Shown: piece by piece, positions 10,934-20,093 of the stretch
Layout of the letters: the number at the start of each line of letters is the position of its first letter
Position numbering within the stretch: position 1 is the stretch's first letter
DNA from: Chloroflexota bacterium
GTDB lineage: Bacteria > Chloroflexota > UBA11872
Assembly: GCA_022824865.1 (NCBI GenBank)
Contig: JAJDZD010000065.1
Location: 28,540-92,539, forward strand
Length of the DNA stretch: 64,000 nucleotides
Reading direction: 5' to 3'
The notes under the pieces: generated by a model
Database searches by the model: none
What the model was told of the DNA's origin: nothing
Seen by the model: only the letters and a program-made list of their open reading frames with translations
Program-made: the position numbers and the translations under genes

Positions 10934-12454
10934 TTACAGAGCCGGGAAGCCGAACTTCTGGCGCGCCGCGTTGAGCTGGTCGCGCTGCGAGTCCAGGGTG
11001 CTGGAGACCCACTTCTCGGCCCCCGAGATGGCCTCGTCAACCGAGACGTCACCCAGGTAGGCAGCGGAGATGAAGGCGTTGCGCCACTCATTCATTTCCC
11101 ACCAGTTGGGCAGGGCCATCATGAGGTGGCGGCTCTCCGGCGCGTCGGCGTAGCGCTGCAGCCACTCCATGCCGTCCGGCGGCGGGTTGGTCGCGCTGGC
11201 GTCGTTGAACGCGGTCTTGATCATCGGCAGGTGACCGCGGTCGATCGCCACGCGGCCCTGGTAGACCGCGCTGCCCAGGAAGACCGTCAGGTCAACGGCC
11301 TCTTCAATCGTGCCCAGGCGAATGGCGCCATTGGTCACGAGGTTCGGCTGGTCGTTCCAGGAATGCACCTCGAAACCCTCCGGACCGATGGGCATGGGGC
11401 CCAGCGACCAGGAGAAGCGGTCCTTGATGCGCGGCACGTGGAAGCCGGACGAGTAAACGCCCGAGCCCAGCCACGACCACACCTTGCCGGAGGCGAACGG
11501 GTTGCCGAATTCACCCGACACCCGCTTGCTCTCGCCGTCCGGGAACGACACCCCGGTGTCGTGAATCATCCCGACGGAGAACTTCAGGCCCCAGTCGCCG
11601 CCGTTGTCGAACACAGCCAAGCCGGTTTCGTCGGCGTTGCGGTAGGCCAGGCCTCCGGAACCGAAGCACATGGGCGCCCACTGGAACTCGTAGTCGTTAC
11701 GCGCCCACGAACCCCACTCGTCGGTGTCCGGATTGGTTGCCTTCCTGGCCGATTCCAGGTAGTCCTCGGCATACGTCCAGCCCTCGCTCGGGAACTCGAT
11801 CCCGGCCTTCTCGCCCAGGTCCACATTCATCAGAATGCCGCCGGTCGCGCCCTGGAAGGGCATGCCGAACTGGTCACCCTCGATGACGGTCGGAACCGAG
11901 CCGCCCTCACCATGGGCGTGGTCAAAGTTGACCGTGTAGAGGTCGGGGATGAAGTAGTACTCGTCGACGTTGTAATCGTCGCGCTTGGCCAGGACATCGT
12001 TGATCTGGGTGAAGCCGCCGTCGGCAACGAAGGCGCCCAGCATCCCGCCGTCCAGCATCGCCACTTCCGCCTGCGTGCCGGCCGCCATCTGCAGCGGGAA
12101 CGTCTCGCGGTAGTCCGCGGGCTGCGGCTCGAAGCGAATGTTGATGTTCGGTCGCGACTTGGCGTACTCGCGCAGACCCCACTGCATGGCCGCGCCACGC
12201 GGGCCGGAGGTGTGGTCGCTAACGTAGCGGACTGTGACCGTCTCGGACTGCGGAGCTGCCGCCATGGCCGGAGCCGGAGCTTCCGTCATCGCCGGAGCGG
12301 CGGTTGCCGCCGGCGCCGCGGTTGCCGCAACGGCTGCCGGTGCGGGTTCAGGTTCCGATTCGCCGCAGGCCGCCAGTACTGCCGCCGCGCCGATGCCCAT
12401 TGCGCCGGCGCCTGCCGCGCGGAGCGCCGCACGACGGCTCAGTGCCTTTCGCAT
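10934..12454 (-). CDS. Extracellular solute-binding lipoprotein, family 1 (sugar-type ABC)
   Basis: A 506-residue binding lipoprotein of the carbohydrate ABC-importer type. The N-terminus RKALSRRAALRAAGAGAMGI, then AAVLAACGE, combines a twin-arginine-like signal with a lipobox (LAAC, Cys about residue 30). A low-complexity Ala/Pro/Thr linker runs to about residue 70, then the mature domain starts at VTVRYVSDHTSG. Typical features follow: the LQMAAGTQAEVAMLDGGM segment, QINDVL, and GNPFASGKVWSWLGSG. A good GAGGAGGG ribosome site precedes the start. No permease or ATPase gene is near, so it must work with components encoded elsewhere. Its ligand is not evident. Confidence 0.88.
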   Translation of the reverse strand: MRKALSRRAALRAAGAGAMGIGAAAVLAACGESEPEPAPAAVAATAAPAATAAPAMTEAPAPAMAAAPQSETVTVRYVSDHTSGPRGAAMQWGLREYAKSRPNINIRFEPQPADYRETFPLQMAAGTQAEVAMLDGGMLGAFVADGGFTQINDVLAKRDDYNVDEYYFIPDLYTVNFDHAHGEGGSVPTVIEGDQFGMPFQGATGGILMNVDLGEKAGIEFPSEGWTYAEDYLESARKATNPDTDEWGSWARNDYEFQWAPMCFGSGGLAYRNADETGLAVFDNGGDWGLKFSVGMIHDTGVSFPDGESKRVSGEFGNPFASGKVWSWLGSGVYSSGFHVPRIKDRFSWSLGPMPIGPEGFEVHSWNDQPNLVTNGAIRLGTIEEAVDLTVFLGSAVYQGRVAIDRGHLPMIKTAFNDASATNPPPDGMEWLQRYADAPESRHLMMALPNWWEMNEWRNAFISAAYLGDVSVDEAISGAEKWVSSTLDSQRDQLNAARQKFGFPAL

Positions 12455-12691
12455 AAATCCCTCCTCGCGCTCCCATGTACAACTCGACGTGGATTTCGGA
12501 GCGCGTTTTTACCAAGAGCGCATGGTACCGACTGGCGGCGACGTTCGTCATCGCTTCAGCGGAACGTCGGCTCGAGCATCCGCCGCCGACCCGACGAGTC
12601 CCAACACGATGGGTTAACGACGCACCCGGACGGCACACGTACACTCTCGACATCTTCCCGAAGGCCCGAAGCTGTCGAAGGACACGCCGCT

Positions 12692-13537
12692 ATGCATCTG
12701 ACTCGCGCGGAGGCGGTTGAGAAACGCGACCAGCTCGTAGACGACGGATATACGGTCATTCCAAAGGTCGTCGCCGAGCCGATGCTGGACGAATTGCGGG
12801 TGTGGACCGAGAACTACTTCGCCACCCACGAGGTCGACCCGAAGTACCGCTACCAGGGCAGCGACATCCAGGTAATACCGCCTGATCGCTGGGACGAGCG
12901 GCCGCGGGAGCTGTCGGAGCGAGTGTTCCCTGACCCCATTGCCGAGCGCTTTTTGGCCTACCCCGAATTGCGAGCCGCGTGTGAGGCCATTCACCTGGAG
13001 GACCTGACGCCCTCGGGCGGCATCATCATTCTTTCAAAGCCCCCGAAAGGACCACCGCTGTATTGGCACCAGGACTTCATGAACTGGGAAAGCCCCGAAG
13101 CGGCGACACCCTGGCCAACCAAGGTCTTCCTCTCCGTGTATCTGACCGATACGACCCTGGCGAACGGCTGCCTGCAGGTGATTCCGGGAACGCACACCAA
13201 GCGGATCGAGTTGCACGACACGCTGCCGGACGCCCACGAGGCCGATATCCAGGCCGTTGACGATCACGAAGACCATGCGGCATTCGCCGAGCACCCGGAC
13301 GCGGTCGACCTTCCGGTGAGCGCCGGTGACCTGATAATCGCCGACGCCCGGGTGATGCACGCGGCGCGGGCCAACACCACCGACGCGCGGCGCACGCTGG
13401 TGCTGGCCTGGCACGATGTCTTTCCCTTCCCCAACGCACCCTCGTGGTGGAACCGACCGATTCCCGATGAGATCCGTGACGCGGACTTAACGGCAACCTA
13501 TGAGAGCCGACGAAGACCGACGGCATACATTCGGTAG
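12692..13537 (+). CDS. Phytanoyl-CoA dioxygenase (PhyH) family protein
   Basis: A 281-residue Fe(II)/2-oxoglutarate-dependent oxygenase. The iron triad is visible: WHQD near residue 125 (His, Asp) and MHAARANTTDARR near residue 222 (His, with the Arg that binds the co-substrate). The core KVFLSVYLTDTTLANGCLQVIPGTH is diagnostic of PhyH proteins. The open frame runs far upstream, but the real start is the ATG at 12692 (MHLTRAEAVEKRDQLVDDGY); the upstream part is the complement of the binding-protein gene. This subgroup acts on diverse small molecules, so phytanoyl-CoA is not implied as substrate. It is divergent from the binding protein, with 237 bases between. Confidence 0.9.
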   Translation: MHLTRAEAVEKRDQLVDDGYTVIPKVVAEPMLDELRVWTENYFATHEVDPKYRYQGSDIQVIPPDRWDERPRELSERVFPDPIAERFLAYPELRAACEAIHLEDLTPSGGIIILSKPPKGPPLYWHQDFMNWESPEAATPWPTKVFLSVYLTDTTLANGCLQVIPGTHTKRIELHDTLPDAHEADIQAVDDHEDHAAFAEHPDAVDLPVSAGDLIIADARVMHAARANTTDARRTLVLAWHDVFPFPNAPSWWNRPIPDEIRDADLTATYESRRRPTAYIR

Positions 13538-14067
13538 GGCGGCCTCATGATCTGGCGATCGGAGTCAGATTTGAGGTATCCGCGGATTGGTACGTGTGGG
13601 GCAGTGCGGATGTGGTGCTCAAGGGCGTTGAAGCCCCGTCGGCCCTCCCGCTAACCCAGGGTCCTCGGTGCCAATTGAGCGATGGCTCGTACGTACCGAG
13701 TCTCAGTTCGCTGGTACCGATGCGCGACGATATTTCCACGGAGCCTCGGAGTCCATCGCCGGACCTGGTCCGATTCGGTATATCCCGTCCGCACATCCAT
13801 GACCGGCCGCTGATGAGCGGAGCACGGAGTCGGACCGGTAGCCTCGGTCGGCGGATCAGCGGCCGGACTTTGCGTGCTCGTCGGGATTCGAGCCGGAATT
13901 GAAAGCGGATAGGTCTCTGGCACTGCCTCGCCGTCGACACCAGGCCAGCTTCGCGCCTGGGCCCCCGACACATCGTACGAGCCCGCGTTGACGGCAGCAC
14001 CTGTTTCCCGTGAAGGCGCCAATGTTGGGATTGGGGAGTCCAGACGTCAGCGCGCTGAAGCACATCA
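13538..14067. other. 530-bp stretch without a recognisable gene
   Basis: Both strands have open frames here, but none shows a known motif, a ribosome site or family-like composition. Base composition is less GC-rich and less codon-periodic than the flanks. It may hold the promoter of the large membrane protein at 14068 and decayed sequence. Nothing else can be supported. Confidence 0.5.
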
Positions 14068-16605
14068 ATGTCCTCTTTGCCTCGGTTGTCGCTGATGGCG
14101 AGGCGACGTATGCCATCAGCCCATAGATCCGGGCTGTCAGTCGGCGACTTTGCAGGAAGGCTCCAGTGGGCTGTCCGGCACTGGGCGCTTCGCAGTTGGT
14201 GCTGGCCGTTCGTGGCTGCCGTGCTTCTCTATGCGTGCGCCTCCCTATTCACATTTCGGCTAGCCGGCGACGGCCGCATCCACTTCGCCACCATCGACAA
14301 CTTCCTGTTCCTGTACACGCTTGAGTGGGAGCGCACCAGCCTGTTCACGGAGCCACACCGGTTCTTCGAAGGATTGGGCTTCTTCGGAATGGGTGACTCG
14401 CTGTTCTATACCCACCTGTTGCTCGGGGGACTGCCCATTTACGCAGTTGTCGCCACGGTCCTTGGGCCAACTGCTGGTCTCAACTTCCTGGTAATCGTGA
14501 GCCCGATCCTGAACGCGACCGTGGCCGCAATCGCGGCTTGGCTTCTGATCGGCCGATGGTGGCCGGCGGTATTGGCCGGATTCGTCTTCGCCTTCGCACC
14601 GTTTCAGCAGGCGTCTGCCGGATTCCTGCACATGCAGATGTTCTGGTGGACGCCACTGGCCACAGTGCTCTGGTTCCAGTTCCTGCGACATCCTGCCTGG
14701 TGGAAGATCAGCGGAGCGTGGCTGTGCGTCTTCATTCAGTTCGCAACAGGGGTCTATCTGGGGTTCATTGCCCTGATCACGCTGCTCGCACTCATGGCCT
14801 CGGCCTTGTTCTTTCGCGGCCCGCGCACCCTGGACCTCCAGCTTGGAGCCAAATCGATCGCCGGCATTGTTGTCGCGGCGCTGCCGTTTCTTCCCCTGCT
14901 AATGGGATACGTCGGATTCTGGCTGGACAACCAAGCGACACGCACGCTCGACGAAGCGAGGCATCTGAGCGAGGGTCTCCCTTCGTACATGTCCTCGGCC
15001 ACGAAGTCTCTGCTCTGGTTTCAGGCAGTCGCTGAGAGGTTTCCCGACGCTTCACCTCTATTTCCGAACGTTGTGTCCGCTCCCCTCGCAGTATTTGGAC
15101 TCGTCATGGGCGTCGCTTACGCCCGGTTTCGAACACCGGTAGTTGGGCTGGTGGGCGCAGGTCTCCTCCTGTTCCTTCTGTCGCTGGGCCCGGAACTCTG
15201 GTGGAATGGGCAGTTGACCGGCCTGGCGCTGCCGTTTGCGACGGCTCACTCAGTGATACCCGGATTCGCCTCGCTTCGGATCGCCGGACTTCTGGCCGCC
15301 GGGACGCTGCTTCCCATGGCCCTGCTGGCGGCAATTGCCGTCGATCGACTCAGTCGCCTGGGTTGGAAAACTGGTTGGCGAAGGCACGTTATCCCCGCAG
15401 CCCTGCTCGTTTTCTGCGCTATCGAGTTTGCTCGGTCCCCGGTGTCCGTCGGACCACCTCCCAACGAACTGGCCTTGCACGAGGCATTGAAAGAGTCATC
15501 CGACGGGGCCGTTGCATTCGCTCCGTCTGGCGCTGAGTTTCTAACGCCCGACCCGTATATGCATCGAATGTGGTGGTCGCTCAACGGCGGACGCCAGGCG
15601 TTGATTGGCGGCTACTCGGGGTTCACGCCACGCGGTACGACTTACCTGGCGCGACTCGTCGACTGGACTGACGCGAGCAACAGACGCCTGGTGACCGAAG
15701 CGCTCGTGGCATTCGGCGTGCGCTCAATCGTGCTTGACCGGAATTACTTGTCCGAGACGCGGACCGAGGAATGGCAGGCTGTGATTCAGGAGGTACGGCC
15801 GTCTGCAAAGGTGCTGGACACAGGGCGCTTCGTCGTAACTCACCTGGGGCCCGATGGCATCTCGTCCGCAGGCAACTGGAGCGATGTGAAGGTTCAGCCG
15901 GTACTCCACGCCGCGGTTCCCGACGCTGCCATCGTTGTTCCCATCACCCTTCAGAACCATACCGATGTCCCGTGGCGGCCTCCGACGGGTCGCCGGACTC
16001 GGTCCGGCGAATTTCACTGGACCACCGTCGATGGAAGTCCGACCAGCCAGCAGTCGTTTCGGTTTCACGTACCGCCACTAATCCCTGCCAATAGCTCGGC
16101 ACAAGCACTGACCGTTGTCCATGCGCGAACGCCAGCCTTACCCGGTCAATATCAGCTGGCGCTCACGGTCGATGGAGAGCAAGTCGCAGCCACCGACGTT
16201 GTCATTCAGGACCAGACGCTAGCCCTGGAGCCCCGGGCGGTGGAACTGAGCGTGTTCGCCGTGCCGGACTGCGTTCGGTCCGGAGAGTCAGCCTACGTCC
16301 AAGTTACGGCCGAAAACACCGGCGCAAAGGTGTGGGACGGTACGTTTCGACTCGGTACGCGCTGGGTGGCCCTCGATGGCCAGGGCAGCCTTCCCGAGCC
16401 TGAGAGCCGCTTGTTCATGGTCCCCTGGCTGAGGGTCCCAAGCGGGTCCGGGGTCGTCTTCGAGGGCCTCGTCGAGGCGCCAGCCGAACCCGGCTTCTAC
16501 AGGCTGACGCTCGGCATGGTAGAGGAGTCCGTGGCGTGGTTTGGGGAACATGAGGTACTCGTTCACGTGTACGGGTCCGGCGGACGCGAGACCTGCGTGG
16601 CCTGA
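14068..16605 (+). CDS. Large polytopic membrane protein with C-terminal extracytoplasmic beta domains (GT-C-like)
   Basis: An 845-residue protein. Residues about 45-460 contain ten or more hydrophobic helices (for example WPFVAAVLLYACASLF, LNATVAAIAAWLLIG, VLAGFVFAFAPFQQ). The early loop after the first helix (RLAGDGRIHFATIDNFLFLY) and the overall layout resemble GT-C or YfhO-like membrane glycosyltransferases, but I see no clear catalytic DxD or similar. Residues about 460-600 form a soluble domain. The last 240 residues hold two beta-sandwich-like repeats, NHTDVPWRPPTGRRTRSGEF and AENTGAKVWDGTFRLGTRW, of the kind appended to surface-glycan enzymes. A role in envelope glycan assembly is inference. 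An alternative ATG is at 14095. Confidence 0.75.
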   Translation: MSSLPRLSLMARRRMPSAHRSGLSVGDFAGRLQWAVRHWALRSWCWPFVAAVLLYACASLFTFRLAGDGRIHFATIDNFLFLYTLEWERTSLFTEPHRFFEGLGFFGMGDSLFYTHLLLGGLPIYAVVATVLGPTAGLNFLVIVSPILNATVAAIAAWLLIGRWWPAVLAGFVFAFAPFQQASAGFLHMQMFWWTPLATVLWFQFLRHPAWWKISGAWLCVFIQFATGVYLGFIALITLLALMASALFFRGPRTLDLQLGAKSIAGIVVAALPFLPLLMGYVGFWLDNQATRTLDEARHLSEGLPSYMSSATKSLLWFQAVAERFPDASPLFPNVVSAPLAVFGLVMGVAYARFRTPVVGLVGAGLLLFLLSLGPELWWNGQLTGLALPFATAHSVIPGFASLRIAGLLAAGTLLPMALLAAIAVDRLSRLGWKTGWRRHVIPAALLVFCAIEFARSPVSVGPPPNELALHEALKESSDGAVAFAPSGAEFLTPDPYMHRMWWSLNGGRQALIGGYSGFTPRGTTYLARLVDWTDASNRRLVTEALVAFGVRSIVLDRNYLSETRTEEWQAVIQEVRPSAKVLDTGRFVVTHLGPDGISSAGNWSDVKVQPVLHAAVPDAAIVVPITLQNHTDVPWRPPTGRRTRSGEFHWTTVDGSPTSQQSFRFHVPPLIPANSSAQALTVVHARTPALPGQYQLALTVDGEQVAATDVVIQDQTLALEPRAVELSVFAVPDCVRSGESAYVQVTAENTGAKVWDGTFRLGTRWVALDGQGSLPEPESRLFMVPWLRVPSGSGVVFEGLVEAPAEPGFYRLTLGMVEESVAWFGEHEVLVHVYGSGGRETCVA

Positions 16606-16747
16606 CCGGGTCCGACGCGTCGTTGGCCGCTTCGAAGTCACAGCGACGCGTATACGGCTTCCGAAAGCAAGAACGCCCGGGCCCATTGAATGGTCAGGCC
16701 TGATTTCCGTTCTGGTTTGGAGTGCGGGGCTTGGGAACGGATTCGGA

Positions 16748-16819
16748 GCCGACGGTCAGACTCGAACTGACGACCTGAGCTTTACGAAAGCCCTGCTCTA
16801 CCAACTGAGCTACGTCGGC
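16748..16819 (-). tRNA. tRNA-Thr (anticodon CGT)
   Basis: The minus strand gives GCCGACGTAGCTCAGTTGG and so on, a full cloverleaf: acceptor GCCGACG/CGTCGGC, D arm GCTC/GAGC, anticodon stem GGGCT/AGCTC with loop TTCGTAA, and T arm GTCAG-TTCGAGT-CTGAC. The anticodon CGT reads ACG (Thr). The 3' CCA is not encoded (the next bases are TCC), so it must be added after transcription. 72 bases, no intron. Confidence 0.96.
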
Positions 16820-16901
16820 GCATGCACTCGAATCGTAGCACCGGGTGCTTCAGACTCAGCCGGCGGCACGGTGACTTGAATGCGGCATGAAGAGCGCCGC
16901 T

Positions 16902-17474
16902 TTAGCCGCTCGCGAATGACACGATCTCGTGAAACTCAGGTCGGTATCCATCGCTGGTGTCGACGACGAGGGTGGGCAGATCCAATCGGATCGGCTGGTA
17001 GGCACCAGGCTGATCGACCGCCCGCGGCTCCATACCGGCCAGTCGTTCCGGGCTAGGGTCGGCGTGGAAGCGCCGGCGCCAGGGCTCGTTGATCCAGCGT
17101 TGCCGGCGGCGCTGGCGGGCGACCGCGTCGTCCACCACGCAATTGATGACCCGCACGTCGGCCAGCTTGCCAAACGCGGTCAGCCGCGGCGCCCAGCGGT
17201 GATGCTGGAAGGCGGCCTCCGCAACCAGGGTCACGCCGCGCTGAAGCATAAGGTCGACCACATCGAAGAATGCCGCCGTGGCCGCCTGGTTCGCCGCATC
17301 GCCCCGTTCCGGTACGAACGATTCCGAGGTGGCGCCGCAGACAAACCCCTCTTTGATCTCGTCGCGGCAGATGGCCGGACAGTGCACGGCTTGAGCCAGC
17401 GCGCGCGCAAGGGTCGTCTTGCCCGAGGCGGGTGGCCCGCTGACGACGATCAGGGTTGGGCGCATCCGGCTCAT
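16902..17474 (-). CDS. AAA-type P-loop kinase (zeta-toxin/AAA_33-like)
   Basis: A 190-residue P-loop NTPase. The Walker A motif is GPPASGKTT near residue 13, and the first helix is followed by CPAICRDEIKEGF, the strand-helix seen in gluconate-kinase-like and zeta-toxin-like ATPases. The lid region is ARQRRRQRWINEPWRR. It probably phosphorylates a small molecule; no acceptor can be named. A second possible start gives MRPTLIVVSG three residues later. It is transcribed toward the tRNA-Thr gene and follows the HAD gene on the same strand with 56 bases between. There is no antitoxin gene next to it, so a toxin role is not favoured. Confidence 0.78.
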   Translation of the reverse strand: MSRMRPTLIVVSGPPASGKTTLARALAQAVHCPAICRDEIKEGFVCGATSESFVPERGDAANQAATAAFFDVVDLMLQRGVTLVAEAAFQHHRWAPRLTAFGKLADVRVINCVVDDAVARQRRRQRWINEPWRRRFHADPSPERLAGMEPRAVDQPGAYQPIRLDLPTLVVDTSDGYRPEFHEIVSFASG

Positions 17475-17530
17475 CGTAAGTTCACAAAGCCTGGCGATCA
17501 GACGGAGCAGAGGGATCCACGGGACCGCAC

Positions 17531-18382
17531 CTAGACGCCGCTCAGCTCCTCGAGCACGCGCCGCAGGCTGTCGCCGCTTTGCGGAATGACAGCGTCGGCC
17601 ACGTCAACCAGCGGTTCCGGCGAACCTTGAATAGCAAGCCCTCGGCCGGCCCAATCCAGCATCTCGAGGTCGTTGAGGTCATCGCCGACGGCCACGGCAT
17701 CGACGGCTCGCACGCCCAGTCGCTGGGCAAGCTGCGCCACGACCGCGCCCTTGGTAACGCCCGGCGGCAGGACTTCGAGCCCGACCGACTCCAGTCGCCG
17801 GCTGCGCCAGACGACAATTGAGGCCCGGTCGCCCAGCGCGTTCCGCAGTTCGCGCTCCAGATCCGCGCCAATCTCGAAGGGCGCGAGCCCAAATACCTGC
17901 GCCGGGGGCGGCGCCAGATCAGGATGGGCCAGGCGGACGACGCGCGCTCCTTTTGGATCGAGGTAAAGGCGGTAGGGCGGCGACGTTCGCCAGTCGCCTT
18001 CAACCAGATAGCGGTCGCCTGACGTGGCCGATTCGATCCAGATCGCCGGAAGCCCGGCGGAGCGAAACGCCAGGCGCGCTTGATTGGCTACGGCGTGTGA
18101 AACTTCGCGCGATTCGATCAGAAGTCCGTCCGCCACGGCGCGTGTCGCGGCGCCGTTGTTGAGCACCAGGTAGGCGCTCTTCGGCAGCAACCGCGCGGTC
18201 TCCCGCATGGTCAGCCAACCGCGGCCCGTGGCGATGACGACCTGGATGCCGCTGTTCGCAACGTCACCCAGCGCGGCCAGGATGGTCGGATCGATGGGCG
18301 AGCCGGCGCGCGCCAGCGTTCCGTCAACGTCCAGCGCAACGAGTCGAACGCTAATAGTCGTCGGAGTCCACGACGTCGCCAT
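17531..18382 (-). CDS. HAD-superfamily phosphatase, Cof-type (IIB)
   Basis: A 283-residue haloacid-dehalogenase-type phosphatase. Motif I DVDGTL is at about residues 18-23 (nucleophile Asp and acid Asp), motif II ATGRG near residue 50, the catalytic Lys in GVTKGAVV near residue 210, and motif IV GDDLNDLEML near residue 240. The cap domain between motifs II and III (residues about 85-190) is the IIB type. These enzymes remove phosphate from sugars, flavin or vitamin B6 precursors; the substrate is not decided by sequence. Its start lies inside the end of the FmdB-type gene (32-base overlap), so the two are probably translated in a coupled way. Confidence 0.87.
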   Translation of the reverse strand: MATSWTPTTISVRLVALDVDGTLARAGSPIDPTILAALGDVANSGIQVVIATGRGWLTMRETARLLPKSAYLVLNNGAATRAVADGLLIESREVSHAVANQARLAFRSAGLPAIWIESATSGDRYLVEGDWRTSPPYRLYLDPKGARVVRLAHPDLAPPPAQVFGLAPFEIGADLERELRNALGDRASIVVWRSRRLESVGLEVLPPGVTKGAVVAQLAQRLGVRAVDAVAVGDDLNDLEMLDWAGRGLAIQGSPEPLVDVADAVIPQSGDSLRRVLEELSGV

Positions 18383-18767
18383 CGTCGGGTTCGATGGCGT
18401 CGAATTCTTCGTCGGAGGGCATTTCGCCGGATTCCATGCGGTTGAGGACGCCCTCGTATTCCTGGGGGATATCTTCGCCCATCTCCTCGGACATTCGGCG
18501 GGTCATGCGCGCCAAACTGCGCGGATCGCCCGACTCCAGTCCGGGCATCAGTTCGGCCAGCGCGGCGTCGTCCATGCCAAAGTCATCGCCGCCCAGGTCA
18601 CCGGAGTCCGCGTGGCCGCCACGCAACAGGGTTGGCCGGGAGAACTGACGCTCCAGGGTCGACTGACCGCAGTACGGACAGTCCGGATGTACCACGGCAG
18701 CCAGGGTCTTGAATAGGCGCGACGAGCGGCGACCGCAAGCCGTGCAGCGATATTCGTAAACAGGCAT
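18351..18767 (-). CDS. FmdB-family zinc-ribbon protein
   Basis: A 138-residue protein. The first 45 residues are the FmdB/CxxC_CxxC_SSSS zinc ribbon: MPVYEYRCTACGRRSSRLFK, then CPYCGQ, so four Cys ligands in two CxxC pairs. The rest is acidic and ends in a string of Asp and Glu (EPDDGDVVDSDDY). The start at 18767 is chosen because MPVYEYRC is the invariant family N-terminus; the frame is open further upstream. FmdB proteins are proposed regulators or ribosome-associated factors, without firm proof. It overlaps the HAD gene by 32 bases. Confidence 0.88.
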   Translation of the reverse strand: MPVYEYRCTACGRRSSRLFKTLAAVVHPDCPYCGQSTLERQFSRPTLLRGGHADSGDLGGDDFGMDDAALAELMPGLESGDPRSLARMTRRMSEEMGEDIPQEYEGVLNRMESGEMPSDEEFDAIEPDDGDVVDSDDY

Positions 18768-18878
18768 TCGTTGCGTAGACCATCCCGCCGGATCGCGTCG
18801 ATTGTAGGCTCGTTCGATCAAGGGAACCGGGCATCGAGGCGGTAGGCCAGTGTCAGTGAGCGTGCGCCGGGCGGCTGA

Positions 18879-20093
18879 ATGAGCAGTTTTCGACTCCGTC
18901 CGCATGGCCCCTTCCGCGGCGACTGGCGCCGACGCACCGGACCGCGCGCTGCCGGCATCACGGCACTGTGCTGGCTGGCACGGTTGGCTATCCGGCCCAA
19001 GCCGCCTGAAGGGCGACCGCTGCCCCCCAATCCACGGCTGTCGGCGCTTGTCATCAAGCCGCTGGCGCTGGGGGACGTGCTGCGCGCCACGGGGTTTACG
19101 GCGGCTCTGCGACACGAGTTGCCGGGGGCCGGCATCACCTTTGCCGTGGGCGATTACGCCGCGCCGGCCCTGGCGAACAATCCGCATATCGACGAGATCA
19201 TGCCGATGGGCATGCTCGGGACGCCGCGTCGCTATGACGCCAGGCAATACCTGGCGTTCGTTCGCCGCATCCGCGGACGCCAATTCGACGCGGCCTTTGT
19301 GCTCGACAGGTCACCGGCCATGGCGCTTCTGCCGTACTTCGCCCGCATTCCCTACCGCATTGGGCTGGATAGCCGGCTGCGAGGCTTTGCCCACACCACG
19401 CGCCTCTCGGTGGGCATGCAAGATAACGAAGTCGAGACGTACCGTCGGCTAGCTCGCCTGGCCGGCCTCAACCCGACGGACGACGTATGCGTGTTCCGGC
19501 CCACGCAGGCCGATGTGCCTGCCGCGCGACGGCTGGCCGAGGAGTTCGACCTCGACTCGGCCCCCCTGCGAGTGGTGATCGCACCCGGCGGCGGCGTCAA
19601 TCCGGGCGCCGTGGACGTGACCAAACGCTGGCCCGCGGAGCGATTTGCCGCGGTGGCCGACTGGCTGGTTCAGCGCCGCGGCGCCCGGGTCTGCCTGGTT
19701 GGCACCGCTTCGGATAGCCCATCCATCACCGCCATGCGGCGCGCCATGACGCAGCCGGTCGTCAACCTCGAAGGCCGCACTACATTCGGGCAGTTGGGCG
19801 CGCTGATCGCCGGCAGTGATCTGTTCGTGGGTAACGATTCGGCCAGCGCCCAGTTGGCGCTTGGTGTCGGTACGCCCAGCGTCACCATCTTCACTGCCAC
19901 CGAGCCGTGGATCTACGGCTCGGACACGCCGCTGGTTGTCTCTGTCTACACCGGTGGCAAGGCGCAGGGGCTGGGTGGTCCGCCCCGGGTGGACATGGTG
20001 ACCGCTGCGATCCGCCGGCTGCTAGCGGATCGAACCGACGCGCGCGGTTCTAGCCGGAGTTCCGGCGCGTCGGAGCCTCCGGCCTCGGATTGA
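18879..20093 (+). CDS. Glycosyltransferase family 9 (heptosyltransferase-like)
   Basis: A 404-residue GT-B-fold transferase. The N-terminal domain starts with LVIKPLALGDVLRATGFTAA, which is the GT9 signature (catalytic Asp in GD). The C-terminal donor domain has VIAPGGGVNPGAVDVTKRWP, RVCLVGT and LGALIAGSDLFVGNDSASA with the classical D.G/S.A.LA ending. GT9 enzymes add heptose or other sugars to surface glycans. A single-membrane lineage without LPS could use it for another polymer, so the donor is left open. A basic N-terminal 45 residues precede the domain. Its 3' end overlaps the convergent MutY gene by 44 bases. Confidence 0.87.
   Translation: MSSFRLRPHGPFRGDWRRRTGPRAAGITALCWLARLAIRPKPPEGRPLPPNPRLSALVIKPLALGDVLRATGFTAALRHELPGAGITFAVGDYAAPALANNPHIDEIMPMGMLGTPRRYDARQYLAFVRRIRGRQFDAAFVLDRSPAMALLPYFARIPYRIGLDSRLRGFAHTTRLSVGMQDNEVETYRRLARLAGLNPTDDVCVFRPTQADVPAARRLAEEFDLDSAPLRVVIAPGGGVNPGAVDVTKRWPAERFAAVADWLVQRRGARVCLVGTASDSPSITAMRRAMTQPVVNLEGRTTFGQLGALIAGSDLFVGNDSASAQLALGVGTPSVTIFTATEPWIYGSDTPLVVSVYTGGKAQGLGGPPRVDMVTAAIRRLLADRTDARGSSRSSGASEPPASD

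Noticed and set aside
10646..13537. A 963-codon open frame on the plus strand
   Set aside because: Most of it is the complement of the binding-protein gene and of the rRNA leader; only the last 281 codons, from ATG 12692, form the PhyH protein.
13545..14063. A 172-codon minus-strand frame in the gap before the large membrane protein
   Set aside because: No ribosome site, no motif, and composition of random GC-rich translation.
16902..17474. The P-loop kinase as a zeta-type toxin
   Set aside because: No antitoxin gene is adjacent and the sequence fits general small-molecule kinases equally well.
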